This document shows positions 43,701 through 51,492 of a stretch of 64,000 nucleotides of DNA, one piece after another. Below the pieces are notes generated by a model. That model saw only the letters and a list, made by a program, of their open reading frames with translations. It made no database searches and was not told the origin of the DNA. The translations under genes were made by a program, and so were the position numbers. Each line of letters begins with the position of its first letter. Positions within the stretch are counted from its first letter, which is position 1. Origin of the DNA: Dyadobacter sp. SG02 (GTDB taxonomy: Bacteria; Bacteroidota; Bacteroidia; Cytophagales; Spirosomataceae); NCBI RefSeq assembly GCF_900109045.1, contig NZ_FNYL01000009.1, positions 62,001 through 126,000 on the forward strand, read 5' to 3'.

Positions 43701-46379
43701 ATGAAACGATTCCTTTACCTTGCCACTTCGCTGCTCGTCACTTTGGCCGCCCGGGCAGAGAACGGCGCAGTGCCGCCGACCAGGTCTGCACCTCCCGTTG
43801 AAAATCAAATTGTAAGATGCGTCGAGGCCGAACATGCAACTGGAACCGGCCCGGTTACCAGCGACCCGAATGCGTCGAACGGTGGTACGAGAGGCGACGA
43901 AAACTACGCCGAACATTATGTGGACTACACCGTAAATGCCATACAGGTGGCCGGGCCGCACCAGCTAACGCTCCAATACTATGCAAGCGGCTCCCCGATC
44001 GTCAATATCATCGTGAACGGACAGGTGGTTATCTCTTCCATGACCCTTCCTTCCACGCATTCGTGGAACATCGTTCACCGCGAAGAAAGCTTCACCGTGC
44101 CCCTCAATCCCGGCGGCAATTCGATCCGCGTGCAATGCCTGCCCGGCGCCAGTCTGCGGCAGGACAAGATATGCGTCACAGGCCCGGCCGCCGAAACGCC
44201 GCCTTGCGATTTCAGCATAGCTGCATCGGCTGACCAGCCGGTTTACGCGCCCGGCAAAAACATGTATCTGAGCTCAAACTGTCAAGGCACAGCCTGCAAT
44301 ACAGTGACTTACAACTGGTCCGGAAATGGCGTAACAAGCTCCTGGGGCAGCCTTAATGTAACCTCCCCTACCCAGGGCGGCACGTATAGTTATATTGTCA
44401 CTGCCTCCAAAGAAGGCTGCATAACGCAGACGGACACCGTAGTGGTGCAGGTGGACGAATCGCAGCCTGGCTGCGATTTCCAGATCACTGCGAGCCCTTC
44501 CACCACCACGCCCGGCTGCTCATCGCCTGTCTCCCTCTCGGCAGGCTGCACAGGTGGCGATTGCGACGCGCTCACCTACAATTGGACCGGTCCGGGTGTA
44601 TCACAAACCGGCCAGACCGTTGCCATAACCACCCCTTCGGGTACAGGGTCCTATACTTATGTGTTAACGGCTACCGGGCCAGGCTGTACACCCAAAAGCA
44701 CCTCTATCACTCTGAATATCAACAACTGCAACCCACCTTCCGGCGGTGATTTCAGTGCCTGCCTCGAAGCGGAAAACGCGAACGGGAACGGTGCCGTTAC
44801 CAGTGACCCGAATGCGTCCAACGGCAGTACCAGGGGCCAGGAAGCCGATTACGACCATTATGTAGCCTACGCGGTGAATGGCGTGCCTGCCTCGGGAAAT
44901 TATCTCGTCAAACTGCGCTATTATGCCGCCGGCGCTGCACAGGCAGTCATTTCTGTTAACGGAAATGTCGTTGTCCCTTCCGCCAGCTTCCCGTCCAGCA
45001 ATTCGTGGAACATTGTTTGGCGTGAGGAAACTTTTACGGTGATGCTTAATGAAGGGAACAACGTGCTCCGCATCCAGGGATTACCGGGGAACAGCATTCG
45101 TCAGGACAAGATTTGCGTAACCGGCTCCGGAAGCGGCCAGCCAGCTTGTGCATTCAACATCGCGCCCTCATCCAATGCACCCGTGTACGACCGGAGCAAG
45201 CCGATGACATTGAAAGCCAATTGCACCGGCGCGGATTGCGCGGGCGTCACGTACACGTGGAGCGGAAACGGCGCCAATGCTTCCGGAGAAACAGTCGAGA
45301 TCACCTCACCGGCCACTACCGGGCAGTACACCTACTATGTTACCGCCTCCAAACCAGGGTGCCCGGACAAAACCGGTTTCGTGACAGTCATTGTGGATTG
45401 GGGTGTCGCACCCTGCCGGTACCTGTTTTTTGTGAATCCACAGTCGACCAACATTACCTGCTCGAAACCCGTTATCCTCTATGCCCAATGCCTGGAATAC
45501 GATTGCGACAATGTGACCTTCACCTGGAATGGTCCGGGCCTCAACCAGCAGCAAGGCCAGGCCGTGAACCTGACAACCCCCGCCGCGACCGGTTCCTACG
45601 TGTATACAGTCACGGGCTCCAAACCCGGGTGTGAAACCAAAACAGCCGAATACACTTTAAACATCACCGAATGCAACCCGCCGGTGGGCGAGAATTTCGA
45701 GGTGTGCCTCGAAGCGGAAACGCAGGACGGCTCCGCGCCGGTGACCAACGATCCGAATGCTTCCAACGGCGGTACGCGTGGTGAGGAAAACTACTACGGG
45801 CATTATGTGAATTACGCGGTGAATAACGTCCCGGCCGACGGCATGTACCAGCTCACATTACGCTATTCCGCCAGCACCAGCCCGAAAGTGACACTCCGCG
45901 GCAACGACGGCTACATGTATTACAATATCACGATCCCCGCGACCAACAGTTGGAATGTTGTTTTCCGTGAGGAAGTTTTTAATATACCGCTCAGGGCCGG
46001 CAACAATATCGTAAAAATTGAAGGTGCACCGGGCCCGGCGTTGAGACAGGACAGGATTTGCATTCAGAGCATGCCTCAAAACAATGCAAGAATGGCCGTG
46101 CCGGAGAGCGCCTACAAGTTCTCCGAACACCTGGAAAAGCTGAATATCTTCCCTAACCCTTCGCCGGGCGAGTTCAATGCGAGTTTCAATATGGCGGATG
46201 AAAACGGCAGGATTACGGTTACGGATGCGAGTGGCAAGGTCTGGTACAATGAGACCGTGAAGGGAAAGGGTGTGCATCACGAAAAGATCAAACTCCCTAA
46301 TGCCCCTGCGGGCATGTACATCATGCAGCTCAAATCCGGCAAAAAAGCGGATTCCAAAAAGATGCTGCTCATGCGGTAA
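43701..46379 (+). CDS. T9SS-exported multi-domain protein with three CBM-like and four Ig-like modules
   Basis: 892 residues from the ATG at 43701 (another ATG at 43695; a TTG at 43668 is unlikely). After the signal peptide (LAARA) come CBM1, Ig1, Ig2, CBM2, Ig3, Ig4, CBM3 and a C-terminal sorting domain (LNIFPNPSPGEFN, ending KKMLLMR) for the type IX system. Each CBM6/35-like module begins C-x-EAE and ends RQD(K/R)IC; the flanking Cys pairs are C40/C158, C354/C472 and C669/C787, each exactly 118 codons apart. Ig-like modules have paired Cys. No catalytic domain is present, so it is a surface carbohydrate-binding or adhesion protein. Confidence 0.88.
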   Translation: MKRFLYLATSLLVTLAARAENGAVPPTRSAPPVENQIVRCVEAEHATGTGPVTSDPNASNGGTRGDENYAEHYVDYTVNAIQVAGPHQLTLQYYASGSPIVNIIVNGQVVISSMTLPSTHSWNIVHREESFTVPLNPGGNSIRVQCLPGASLRQDKICVTGPAAETPPCDFSIAASADQPVYAPGKNMYLSSNCQGTACNTVTYNWSGNGVTSSWGSLNVTSPTQGGTYSYIVTASKEGCITQTDTVVVQVDESQPGCDFQITASPSTTTPGCSSPVSLSAGCTGGDCDALTYNWTGPGVSQTGQTVAITTPSGTGSYTYVLTATGPGCTPKSTSITLNINNCNPPSGGDFSACLEAENANGNGAVTSDPNASNGSTRGQEADYDHYVAYAVNGVPASGNYLVKLRYYAAGAAQAVISVNGNVVVPSASFPSSNSWNIVWREETFTVMLNEGNNVLRIQGLPGNSIRQDKICVTGSGSGQPACAFNIAPSSNAPVYDRSKPMTLKANCTGADCAGVTYTWSGNGANASGETVEITSPATTGQYTYYVTASKPGCPDKTGFVTVIVDWGVAPCRYLFFVNPQSTNITCSKPVILYAQCLEYDCDNVTFTWNGPGLNQQQGQAVNLTTPAATGSYVYTVTGSKPGCETKTAEYTLNITECNPPVGENFEVCLEAETQDGSAPVTNDPNASNGGTRGEENYYGHYVNYAVNNVPADGMYQLTLRYSASTSPKVTLRGNDGYMYYNITIPATNSWNVVFREEVFNIPLRAGNNIVKIEGAPGPALRQDRICIQSMPQNNARMAVPESAYKFSEHLEKLNIFPNPSPGEFNASFNMADENGRITVTDASGKVWYNETVKGKGVHHEKIKLPNAPAGMYIMQLKSGKKADSKKMLLMR
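43818..46061 (+). repeat. Three copies of a CBM-like module within the T9SS protein gene
   Basis: Copies run from Cys codon to Cys codon at 43818-44174, 44760-45116 and 45705-46061, all 357 bases long. Each holds a DPNASNG(G/S)TRG stretch after the EAE motif, SWN(I/V)V in the middle and a RQD motif at the end. Equal lengths with diverged codons show old internal duplication kept in register. Confidence 0.85.
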
Positions 46380-46455
46380 TTGTGGATATTCCGCCGGAAA
46401 GCCAATGACGTCTCGCTTCTAAAAAAACTTTTAGTAAAAAAATGGATAGCTCTCT

Positions 46456-46481
46456 GGCCCGGCATTTTGTAAAACCGGGCC
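46456..46481 (+). terminator. Possible hairpin terminator after the T9SS protein gene
   Basis: Perfect 7-bp arms GGCCCGG and CCGGGCC with a 12-base loop, 77 bases after the stop codon. No T-tract follows, so termination is only likely. Confidence 0.4.
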
Positions 46482-46663
46482 GGAACTATCCTGAATTCGG
46501 TTTTCAATCAATACCCGGCTGACGTACTTTTGCCTGCTGCTCATCGGAGCGTCGGCTTGTCGCACACCAGATGCAGCTGCCAATTTTCGATAAACCGACA
46601 AAGACACTGGATTAACCGATGGGTTTCGGGAACGAATTGGCGAAATGTACCTGCCCCATCAAC

Positions 46664-46703
46664 TTTTGTCCATTCTCTCCCCTATTTCAGCCTGCCAATT
46701 TTG
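46664..46703 (+). promoter_or_regulatory. Promoter/activator element shared with the gene at 52570
   Basis: TTTTGTCC, 19 bases, then CCTGCCAATTTTG, 57 bases before the acyltransferase ATG. The same two blocks with the same 19-base spacing occur at 52460. AATTTTG/ACCTTTG resembles a -7 box; TTTTGTCC is too far up for -33 and looks like an activator site. Confidence 0.5.
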
Positions 46704-46760
46704 CATTCAGTTCAAAGGACGCGGCGCGGTGCCGCTTCTCTCACTTTAACTCAATGCATA

Positions 46761-48011
46761 ATGAAAAGACAACAAAACCGCACATTAGGCGCATTTGAAA
46801 AAACGTTTTGGCTGCTGGATCAGATTGATTCAAAAGACTTCTGCCTGGCCGCCGACATCTCAGGAACACAACCCGTTGAAAAATGGCGGAAAGCCATTGA
46901 CATGGCACAACAACGCCATCCGAACCTTTCGGTAAAGGTGGCGCTGGACGAGTTGGGAAGACCAACCTTGCAGCATGCAGACAACCTGCACATTCCGCTC
47001 CGTGTGGAGCATGCAGAGCAGCATTATCGTTGGGAACAGGAAGTTGAAAAGGAGCTTTCCATCAGGTTCAATACAGCCGAAGGCCCATTGCTACGGGTTG
47101 TTTTGGTTCAAAAAACAGACCGCACCGTCCTGATCCTGGCTGCAAACCATACCGTGGCCGATGGCACATCATTAAGCTATTTGACTCGTGATATATTGCT
47201 TGCCGTTAACGGAAATGAACTAGCATTCATGGAACCGCAGGCGTCTAATGACGAAACCCTGGGCCTTCCGGAAGACTTGCCTGCGCAGGTTGTTGAGAAG
47301 ATGCTCGAACTGAAAATGAAGACGGATGTCGTTAACCCATTGGTTTCGTCGCACCGCTTTTCTGAAAGTACAACCCATAACCTTCTCGAACGCGCAAGAG
47401 CGGAAAATACAAGCGTTCATGGCGCCATTTGTGCGGCCGTGCTAATCGCTTCAAGAAAACTGCGTCCGGAATGGGACGGGACCAGAATGGAGCTGGTTTC
47501 GCCTGTTTGCACCAGGGCAGCGCTTGATCTGGACGATAACTTTGGGCTGAACATTACCACTCAATCCGTGTTCTTTGAAAACCAGCGGCATTTATCCTTC
47601 TGGGATCTGGCGAGGCTGGCGAAGGCCGGGCTCGGCGGGACCGGTTCTGCTGAATATACGACAGGCTATTTGTCGTTTTTCCGGGACCTGGTTTTCGGTC
47701 ACAATGATATGCAGCAAATGCTGGATGCGTTAAAACAGGCATTCAATCACCACATTATGGTGACTAACCTGGTGCGGGTGAGATATAAAACTGAATTCGG
47801 GCCGTTGAAGCTCGAAGCCTTGTATGGTCCGATGGTTCGGTCGGGAAAGGGAATGGAGCAGACGATCGGCGCATTGACAACCAATGGTTCGTTGGGCCTT
47901 ACCAATACAAGCGATACGCCGATTCCTGGTCTGCTTCTGGAAATGGAGCGAATTTTGGAAAAGGCTTGTCAGGAAGATGTGGTTACGAAGTCAGTATGTT
48001 CTTTTCGATAA
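46761..48011 (+). CDS. Condensation-domain-like acyltransferase (PapA/alcohol acyltransferase type)
   Basis: 416 residues from the ATG at 46761 (MKRQQNRTLGAFEKTFWLLDQ). The catalytic HxxxDG is H130-TVA-D134-G135 in AANHTVADGTSLSYLTRDIL, as in NRPS condensation domains and the mycobacterial PapA transferases. The C-terminal half has SPVCTRAALDL and a region like the solvent channel. It would move an acyl group from a thioester or CoA to an alcohol or amine. No PKS or NRPS is nearby; the adjacent HxlR/SDR unit overlaps its 3' end by 29 bases in convergent orientation. Confidence 0.78.
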   Translation: MKRQQNRTLGAFEKTFWLLDQIDSKDFCLAADISGTQPVEKWRKAIDMAQQRHPNLSVKVALDELGRPTLQHADNLHIPLRVEHAEQHYRWEQEVEKELSIRFNTAEGPLLRVVLVQKTDRTVLILAANHTVADGTSLSYLTRDILLAVNGNELAFMEPQASNDETLGLPEDLPAQVVEKMLELKMKTDVVNPLVSSHRFSESTTHNLLERARAENTSVHGAICAAVLIASRKLRPEWDGTRMELVSPVCTRAALDLDDNFGLNITTQSVFFENQRHLSFWDLARLAKAGLGGTGSAEYTTGYLSFFRDLVFGHNDMQQMLDALKQAFNHHIMVTNLVRVRYKTEFGPLKLEALYGPMVRSGKGMEQTIGALTTNGSLGLTNTSDTPIPGLLLEMERILEKACQEDVVTKSVCSFR

Positions 48012-48345
48012 GCTCCCGCAAGCGCTGTTCATTCTGGTCGCCCCACTGCCCGATGGCTCCGATAACCGGAATGAGTGATTTTCCGAAATCGGTAAGGTAA
48101 TACTCGACTTTGGGAGGGACGACCGGGTAAATGATTTTCCCGACCAGCTCGTGGTTTTCAAGCTCTTTCAATTGCACATTCAACACCCGGCGGGAAGCAT
48201 CCGGAATTTTCCGTTGCAGCTCGCTTGGGCGTTGGAAGCCCTGGTGAATGAACCACAAAAGCCTCATTTTCCATTTGCCGTATAGCACTTCACCGATCAG
48301 GTCGAGCCCGCAATTCAGGTTGGGCATTGTCTTTCTTTCGTACAT
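47983..48345 (-). CDS. HxlR family transcriptional regulator
   Basis: 120 residues if ATG 48345 is used, 114 if ATG 48327 (MPNLNCGLDLIGE) is used. The -7 box ends only 5 bases before 48345, so the mRNA would be almost leaderless; 48327 may be the true start. Winged-helix motifs: GKWKMRLLWFIHQGFQRPSELQRKI and SRRVLNVQLKELENHELVGK. The Cys in NLNCGLD is where thiol-sensing HxlR proteins (YodB, HypR) carry their redox Cys. It probably represses the divergent SDR gene by binding the palindrome at 48380. Confidence 0.92.
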   Translation of the reverse strand: MYERKTMPNLNCGLDLIGEVLYGKWKMRLLWFIHQGFQRPSELQRKIPDASRRVLNVQLKELENHELVGKIIYPVVPPKVEYYLTDFGKSLIPVIGAIGQWGDQNEQRLRELIEKNILTS

Positions 48346-48349
48346 GCTG

Positions 48350-48380
48350 CAAATATAAACATATGCCTTTGGCGGTTCAA
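48350..48380 (-). promoter_or_regulatory. Promoter of the HxlR gene
   Basis: On the minus strand TTG (48380-48378) and TATATTTG (48357-48350) are separated by 20 bases, a good match to the Bacteroidota promoter (TTG at -33, TAnnTTTG at -7). The TTG overlaps the last base of the palindrome. Confidence 0.65.
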
Positions 48381-48401
48381 TAGGGATAAATTTATCCCTA
48401 T
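48380..48401. promoter_or_regulatory. Perfect 22-bp palindrome, likely HxlR operator
   Basis: Half-site ATAGGGATAAA followed directly by its exact reverse complement. It lies between the divergent HxlR and SDR genes and abuts the -33 element of the HxlR promoter, so binding would block that promoter. HxlR dimers usually bind such symmetric sites. Confidence 0.75.
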
Positions 48402-48474
48402 CTGAATCGTAAATCCGTACTTGTCAGCAGGAAGCATTGTGCTGAAATTTGTCCTAAACAAAACCAGCAAGGAC

Positions 48475-49260
48475 ATGGATTTCAATTTCGAAAACGAACT
48501 AAAAGACAAAATTGCGCTCGTAACCGGGGGATCAAAAGGCGCCGGAAAAGCCATTGCAGACCGCCTTTCAAAAGCGGGTGCAACGGTGATCATCACAGCC
48601 AGAAACAAGCCTGAGGAAGATAACGGTATTCATTTTATATCGGCCGATTTAAGCAAACCCGAAGGCACCCGACAAGTAGTGGAAGAAGTTCAGAAACGAT
48701 TCGGTCGCCTGGATATCCTGATCAATAACCTGGGCGGCTCGGAAACGCCGGGCGGCGGCTTTACGGTGCTTACCGACGAACATTGGGAAGAATCCTTTCA
48801 AACCAATCTGCTGGCGCCCGTGCGACTGGACCGCGGCTTCCTGCCCGGGATGATCGAGCAGCGCGGCGGTGTGATCATTCACATTGCGTCCACTCAGGCG
48901 AAGTTGCCTTTGTACGATTCCACATTGCCTTATGCGGCAGCCAAGGCGGCTCTGGTCAATTACAGTAAAAGCTTATCGAACGAAGTCACCCCGAAAGGCG
49001 TGCGCGTGCTCACCGTTTCGCCGGGCTGGATCATGACGACGGCATCCGTCCGAATGATGGAACGCATTGCCGAAAGCTCAGGCGGCACAATGGAAGAAGC
49101 TGAAAAAAGCGTCATGGATGCATTGGGTGGCATTCCGTTTGGCAGGGCAGCCTGGCCGGAGGAGGTCGCCGAGTTGGTCGGTTTCCTGGTTTCGCCGAGA
49201 GCAGGCTATCTCACCGGGACCGAATACATCATCGACGGCGGCACGATCCGTACGATTTAA
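48475..49260 (+). CDS. Short-chain dehydrogenase/reductase (SDR)
   Basis: 261 residues from the ATG at 48475 (MDFNFENELKDKIALVTGG); an upstream ATG at 48421 is less likely. Features: GGSKGAGKAIADRL cofactor motif, NNLGG, catalytic YAAAK (Y in DSTLPYAAAKAALVNYSKS) and the C-terminal GTEYIIDGG. It reduces or oxidises a small carbonyl/alcohol with NAD(P). Divergent from HxlR and therefore its probable target; an electrophile or quinone detoxification role is an inference from HxlR biology. Confidence 0.92.
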   Translation: MDFNFENELKDKIALVTGGSKGAGKAIADRLSKAGATVIITARNKPEEDNGIHFISADLSKPEGTRQVVEEVQKRFGRLDILINNLGGSETPGGGFTVLTDEHWEESFQTNLLAPVRLDRGFLPGMIEQRGGVIIHIASTQAKLPLYDSTLPYAAAKAALVNYSKSLSNEVTPKGVRVLTVSPGWIMTTASVRMMERIAESSGGTMEEAEKSVMDALGGIPFGRAAWPEEVAELVGFLVSPRAGYLTGTEYIIDGGTIRTI

Positions 49261-49328
49261 GCTAGCATTCAGCAGATTTTTTATTATAGCAAAATCAAAT
49301 TTCCTATCAACTCAAATTTCAAATCATC

Positions 49329-49652
49329 ATGCAACTTCCTGAAAACATAGAAGGCTTAGTTAAAGCACAAAACGAAGCAAATAGCACCACATTTGCCAAT
49401 TACTTCACAGAACACGCAACAGTGTTCGACGAAGGCACATCCTACACAGGTAAAAGTGAAATTAAACAATGGATCGAGGAAGCGACAGAAAAATACAAGA
49501 TGCAGACGAAAATCATTGACTTCACGCAAACCGGCGAAAAAGGAACGCTCACCGTGGAAGCAAGCGGCACGTTTCCGGGCAGCCCGGCGGTGATGCATTA
49601 CCATCTTAATATGGAAAATGCACTAATTAGTTCGCTGAAAATTACCGGTTAA
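49329..49652 (+). CDS. NTF2-like / SnoaL-type small protein
   Basis: 107 residues with the cone-shaped alpha+beta pattern of nuclear transport factor 2-like proteins: helix 1 (LVKAQNEANSTTFANYFTEHATVFDEG), then YTGKSEIKQWIEEATEKYK and strands TLTVEASGTFPGSPAVMHYHL. These proteins often bind or isomerise small molecules. It follows the SDR by 68 bases on the same strand and may be in the same HxlR regulon. Confidence 0.8.
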   Translation: MQLPENIEGLVKAQNEANSTTFANYFTEHATVFDEGTSYTGKSEIKQWIEEATEKYKMQTKIIDFTQTGEKGTLTVEASGTFPGSPAVMHYHLNMENALISSLKITG

Positions 49653-49850
49653 TGGTCTCAAATGCACTCATTTGCAGAATACAACGTCTGCGAAATAGAC
49701 ACGGCGACCTTTAAATAATTGCTTACAGCTTTAAAGTGCCAGCACGCCGCATAAGCGCAGCAATGCCCGTTTCCCCTTACCGAAGGATAATCCACTAAAT
49801 TATTTGCCCGGCTTACTTCTATTTTGGACCGGACAAAATGATTTCTAAAG

Positions 49851-50095
49851 ATGGAGAAGCAGATTGAAATATATGAAAGTGCCGATGGTGAAACTCAGAT
49901 AGAGGTGAAGTTTGGCGAAGAAACCGTGTGGTTGAGCCAAAAGAACATGTCCGATCTGTTTGAAAAAGACACCGATACGATTGGCCTTCATTTGAAGAAC
50001 ATCTATGCAGAGGAAGATTGGATCCGAAGTCAACAACCGAGGATTTCTCGGTTGTTGCATGACCATGAAAAAGAGTGAGAAAAAAGGAGAGGTCA
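49851..50095 (+). pseudogene. Decayed rhuM-like gene (N-terminal part)
   Basis: The first about 50 codons match RhuM/Fic-associated N-termini: QIEVKFGEETVWLSQKNMSDLF, then DTIGLHLKNIYAEE. A single missing base at about 50013 shifts the frame; in the restored frame the sequence reads LDPKSTTEDFSVV, as RhuM proteins do. A second break follows and then a small inverted-repeat element at 50096. RhuM is a virulence-associated protein often carried in accessory regions. The C-terminal 250 or so residues are missing. Confidence 0.65.
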
Positions 50096-50219
50096 CCGCA
50101 AACTTTAACGAATGAAACTACATCGGTCAGGTCTCGGGACTTGCACCCGTATGCCTCTCCAGGGCCATTTTGGTCTGACATTTGAAAATAGTTTCATAAG
50201 AATTTATTAAAGTTTGCGG
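50096..50219. mobile_element. Small inverted-repeat element (MITE-like)
   Basis: 124 bases bounded by perfect 13-bp inverted repeats (CCGCAAACTTTAA and its complement), with a second TGAAAC/GTTTCA pair inside. On the minus strand the centre holds CGGG-TGCAAGT-CCCG, a stem-loop resembling a tRNA T-arm. No coding capacity, and no target duplication that I can see. It lies exactly where the rhuM relic ends. Confidence 0.4.
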
Positions 50220-50305
50220 GGCAAAAATAGGGGAAAGTTTGGATGGTGGAACTGCGGATGAACTAACGGTAAATTCATTTGCTTCTTGAATCGAACAAAA
50301 TAATG

Positions 50306-50321
50306 TAAACAAAAATGTTTA
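50306..50321. promoter_or_regulatory. Candidate operator of the toxin-antitoxin pair
   Basis: TAAACA, 4 bases, TGTTTA: a 6-bp inverted repeat 10 bases before the antitoxin ATG, followed by a TATATTCG -7-like box. Antitoxins with an XRE domain commonly bind such sites to repress their own operon. Confidence 0.45.
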
Positions 50322-50331
50322 TATTCGATGT

Positions 50332-50808
50332 ATGGAAAAGCAGTTCGAAAAATTCAAAGGTATTCATCCCGGAATCATCCTTGACCGTGAGCTCAAAAAG
50401 CGCTCCATCAAGCAGCGTCCGTTTGCACTATCAATCGCCGAACATCCCCAGAGCTTCAACGCCATAATCAAAGGAAAACGAAGCCTGAGCACAGCATTGG
50501 CACTCAAAATCGAAAAAGGACTAGGCCTTGACGAGGGCACACTTGTGCTACTGCAAGCTTACCACGATATCAAAACCGAAAAGGAGAAGCTCCATCGCCA
50601 GACTCCTGACTTGACAGTTTTGCGAAAATCACTTTTCTGGGATACCGACATTTCACAAATCGATTGGCAAAAACAGGCAAAGGCTGTAATCAAGAGGGTT
50701 TTTGAAAGAGGGGACGAAGCCGAGAAAAAGGAGATTTCAAGATTTTACGGGCAAGAAAAAGTAAAGTCAGTGCTTCAAACTTCCGAGATACAGCAATCTG
50801 ATAGTTAA
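50332..50808 (+). CDS. XRE/HigA-like antitoxin
   Basis: 158 residues. The N-terminal helix-turn-helix is HigA-like: GIHPGIILDRELKKRSIKQRPFALSI, EHPQSFNAIIKGKRSLSTALALKIEKGLGLDEGTLVLLQ in pieces. The C-terminal 60 residues are charged helices (DWQKQAKAVIKRVFERGDEAEKK). It ends 18 bases before an AbiEii-type nucleotidyltransferase, the toxin half. The antitoxin is expected to repress the operon and neutralise or oppose the toxin. Confidence 0.85.
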   Translation: MEKQFEKFKGIHPGIILDRELKKRSIKQRPFALSIAEHPQSFNAIIKGKRSLSTALALKIEKGLGLDEGTLVLLQAYHDIKTEKEKLHRQTPDLTVLRKSLFWDTDISQIDWQKQAKAVIKRVFERGDEAEKKEISRFYGQEKVKSVLQTSEIQQSDS

Positions 50809-50826
50809 CCTCGCACATGATAAGTT

Positions 50827-51483
50827 ATGCTTTACTACAACACTATAAATCAGCTCTTAAAAGACACACTTTTCAAACTAATGGCGGCCGAGCCTTTTCA
50901 TTCTTTCAGGCTGGTTGGCGGGACTTCGCTCAGCTTGCAGCTAGGCCACCGAATTTCTGTTGATATCGATCTTTTCACAGATGCGCCGTATGGAAGCGTT
51001 AATTTTGAAGCATTAGAACATTTCTTAAACAATACCTTCCCGCATGTAAGCCACTTAGCAAGTGTACTTCCCGGCATGGGCAAGTCTTACACCGTCGGAG
51101 TCGATCGCGATCATGCAATTAAGATCGACATCTATTACACCGACAAATTTATCCTACCTGCCCTCATTATCGACGGCATCAGAATGGCGACCGTAGAGGA
51201 AATCATAGCGATGAAGATCGATGTGATACAGCGAGGCGGCAGGAAAAAAGATTTCTGGGATTTACATGAACTACTGCCAAAATACGGCATTCGTACAATG
51301 CTCGCTCTTCACAAGCAGCGTTATGAATTTGGTCATGACTCAAATTTGATCCTGAAAAATTTCACGGACTTTACACAGGCCGATGATGACTTCAATCCAA
51401 TTTGTCTGAGGGGAAAATATTGGGAATTCATCAGAGATGATATTGAGGATGCGGTCAAGGACTTAGGAAGAACTAAAAATTGA
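50827..51483 (+). CDS. AbiEii/AbiGii-type nucleotidyltransferase toxin
   Basis: 218 residues. The nucleotidyltransferase motif is G31-G32-T-S-L-S with D46 and D48 (HRISVDIDLF), then DIYYTD and the helical MATVEEIIAMKIDVIQRGGRKKDFWDLHELL, all typical of DUF1814/AbiEii toxins. Such toxins stall growth, in some cases by adding nucleotides to tRNA, and can abort phage infection. Paired with the HigA-like antitoxin upstream, as in type IV or COG2253-type systems. Confidence 0.85.
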   Translation: MLYYNTINQLLKDTLFKLMAAEPFHSFRLVGGTSLSLQLGHRISVDIDLFTDAPYGSVNFEALEHFLNNTFPHVSHLASVLPGMGKSYTVGVDRDHAIKIDIYYTDKFILPALIIDGIRMATVEEIIAMKIDVIQRGGRKKDFWDLHELLPKYGIRTMLALHKQRYEFGHDSNLILKNFTDFTQADDDFNPICLRGKYWEFIRDDIEDAVKDLGRTKN

Positions 51484-51492
51484 ATTGAAAAT

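Larger units (their letters stand above)
46380..46760. other. Intergenic region with hairpin, possible lipoprotein relic and promoter
   Basis: 381 bases between the T9SS protein and the acyltransferase. It holds a GC-rich hairpin at 46456, a lipoprotein-signal-like open stretch without start codon (about 46495-46593, LTYFCLLLIGASACRTPD) that may be a gene relic, and a promoter-like element at 46664. Confidence 0.5.

Noticed and set aside
49800-49840. Third possible copy of the TTTTGTCC two-block promoter on the minus strand
   Set aside because: The first block and 19-base gap fit, but the second block (CCGGGCA) differs and no gene follows on that strand.
50113-50175. tRNA-like segment in the small inverted-repeat element
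   Set aside because: Only a T-arm-like stem-loop can be drawn; there is no acceptor, D or anticodon arm, so it is not called a tRNA gene.
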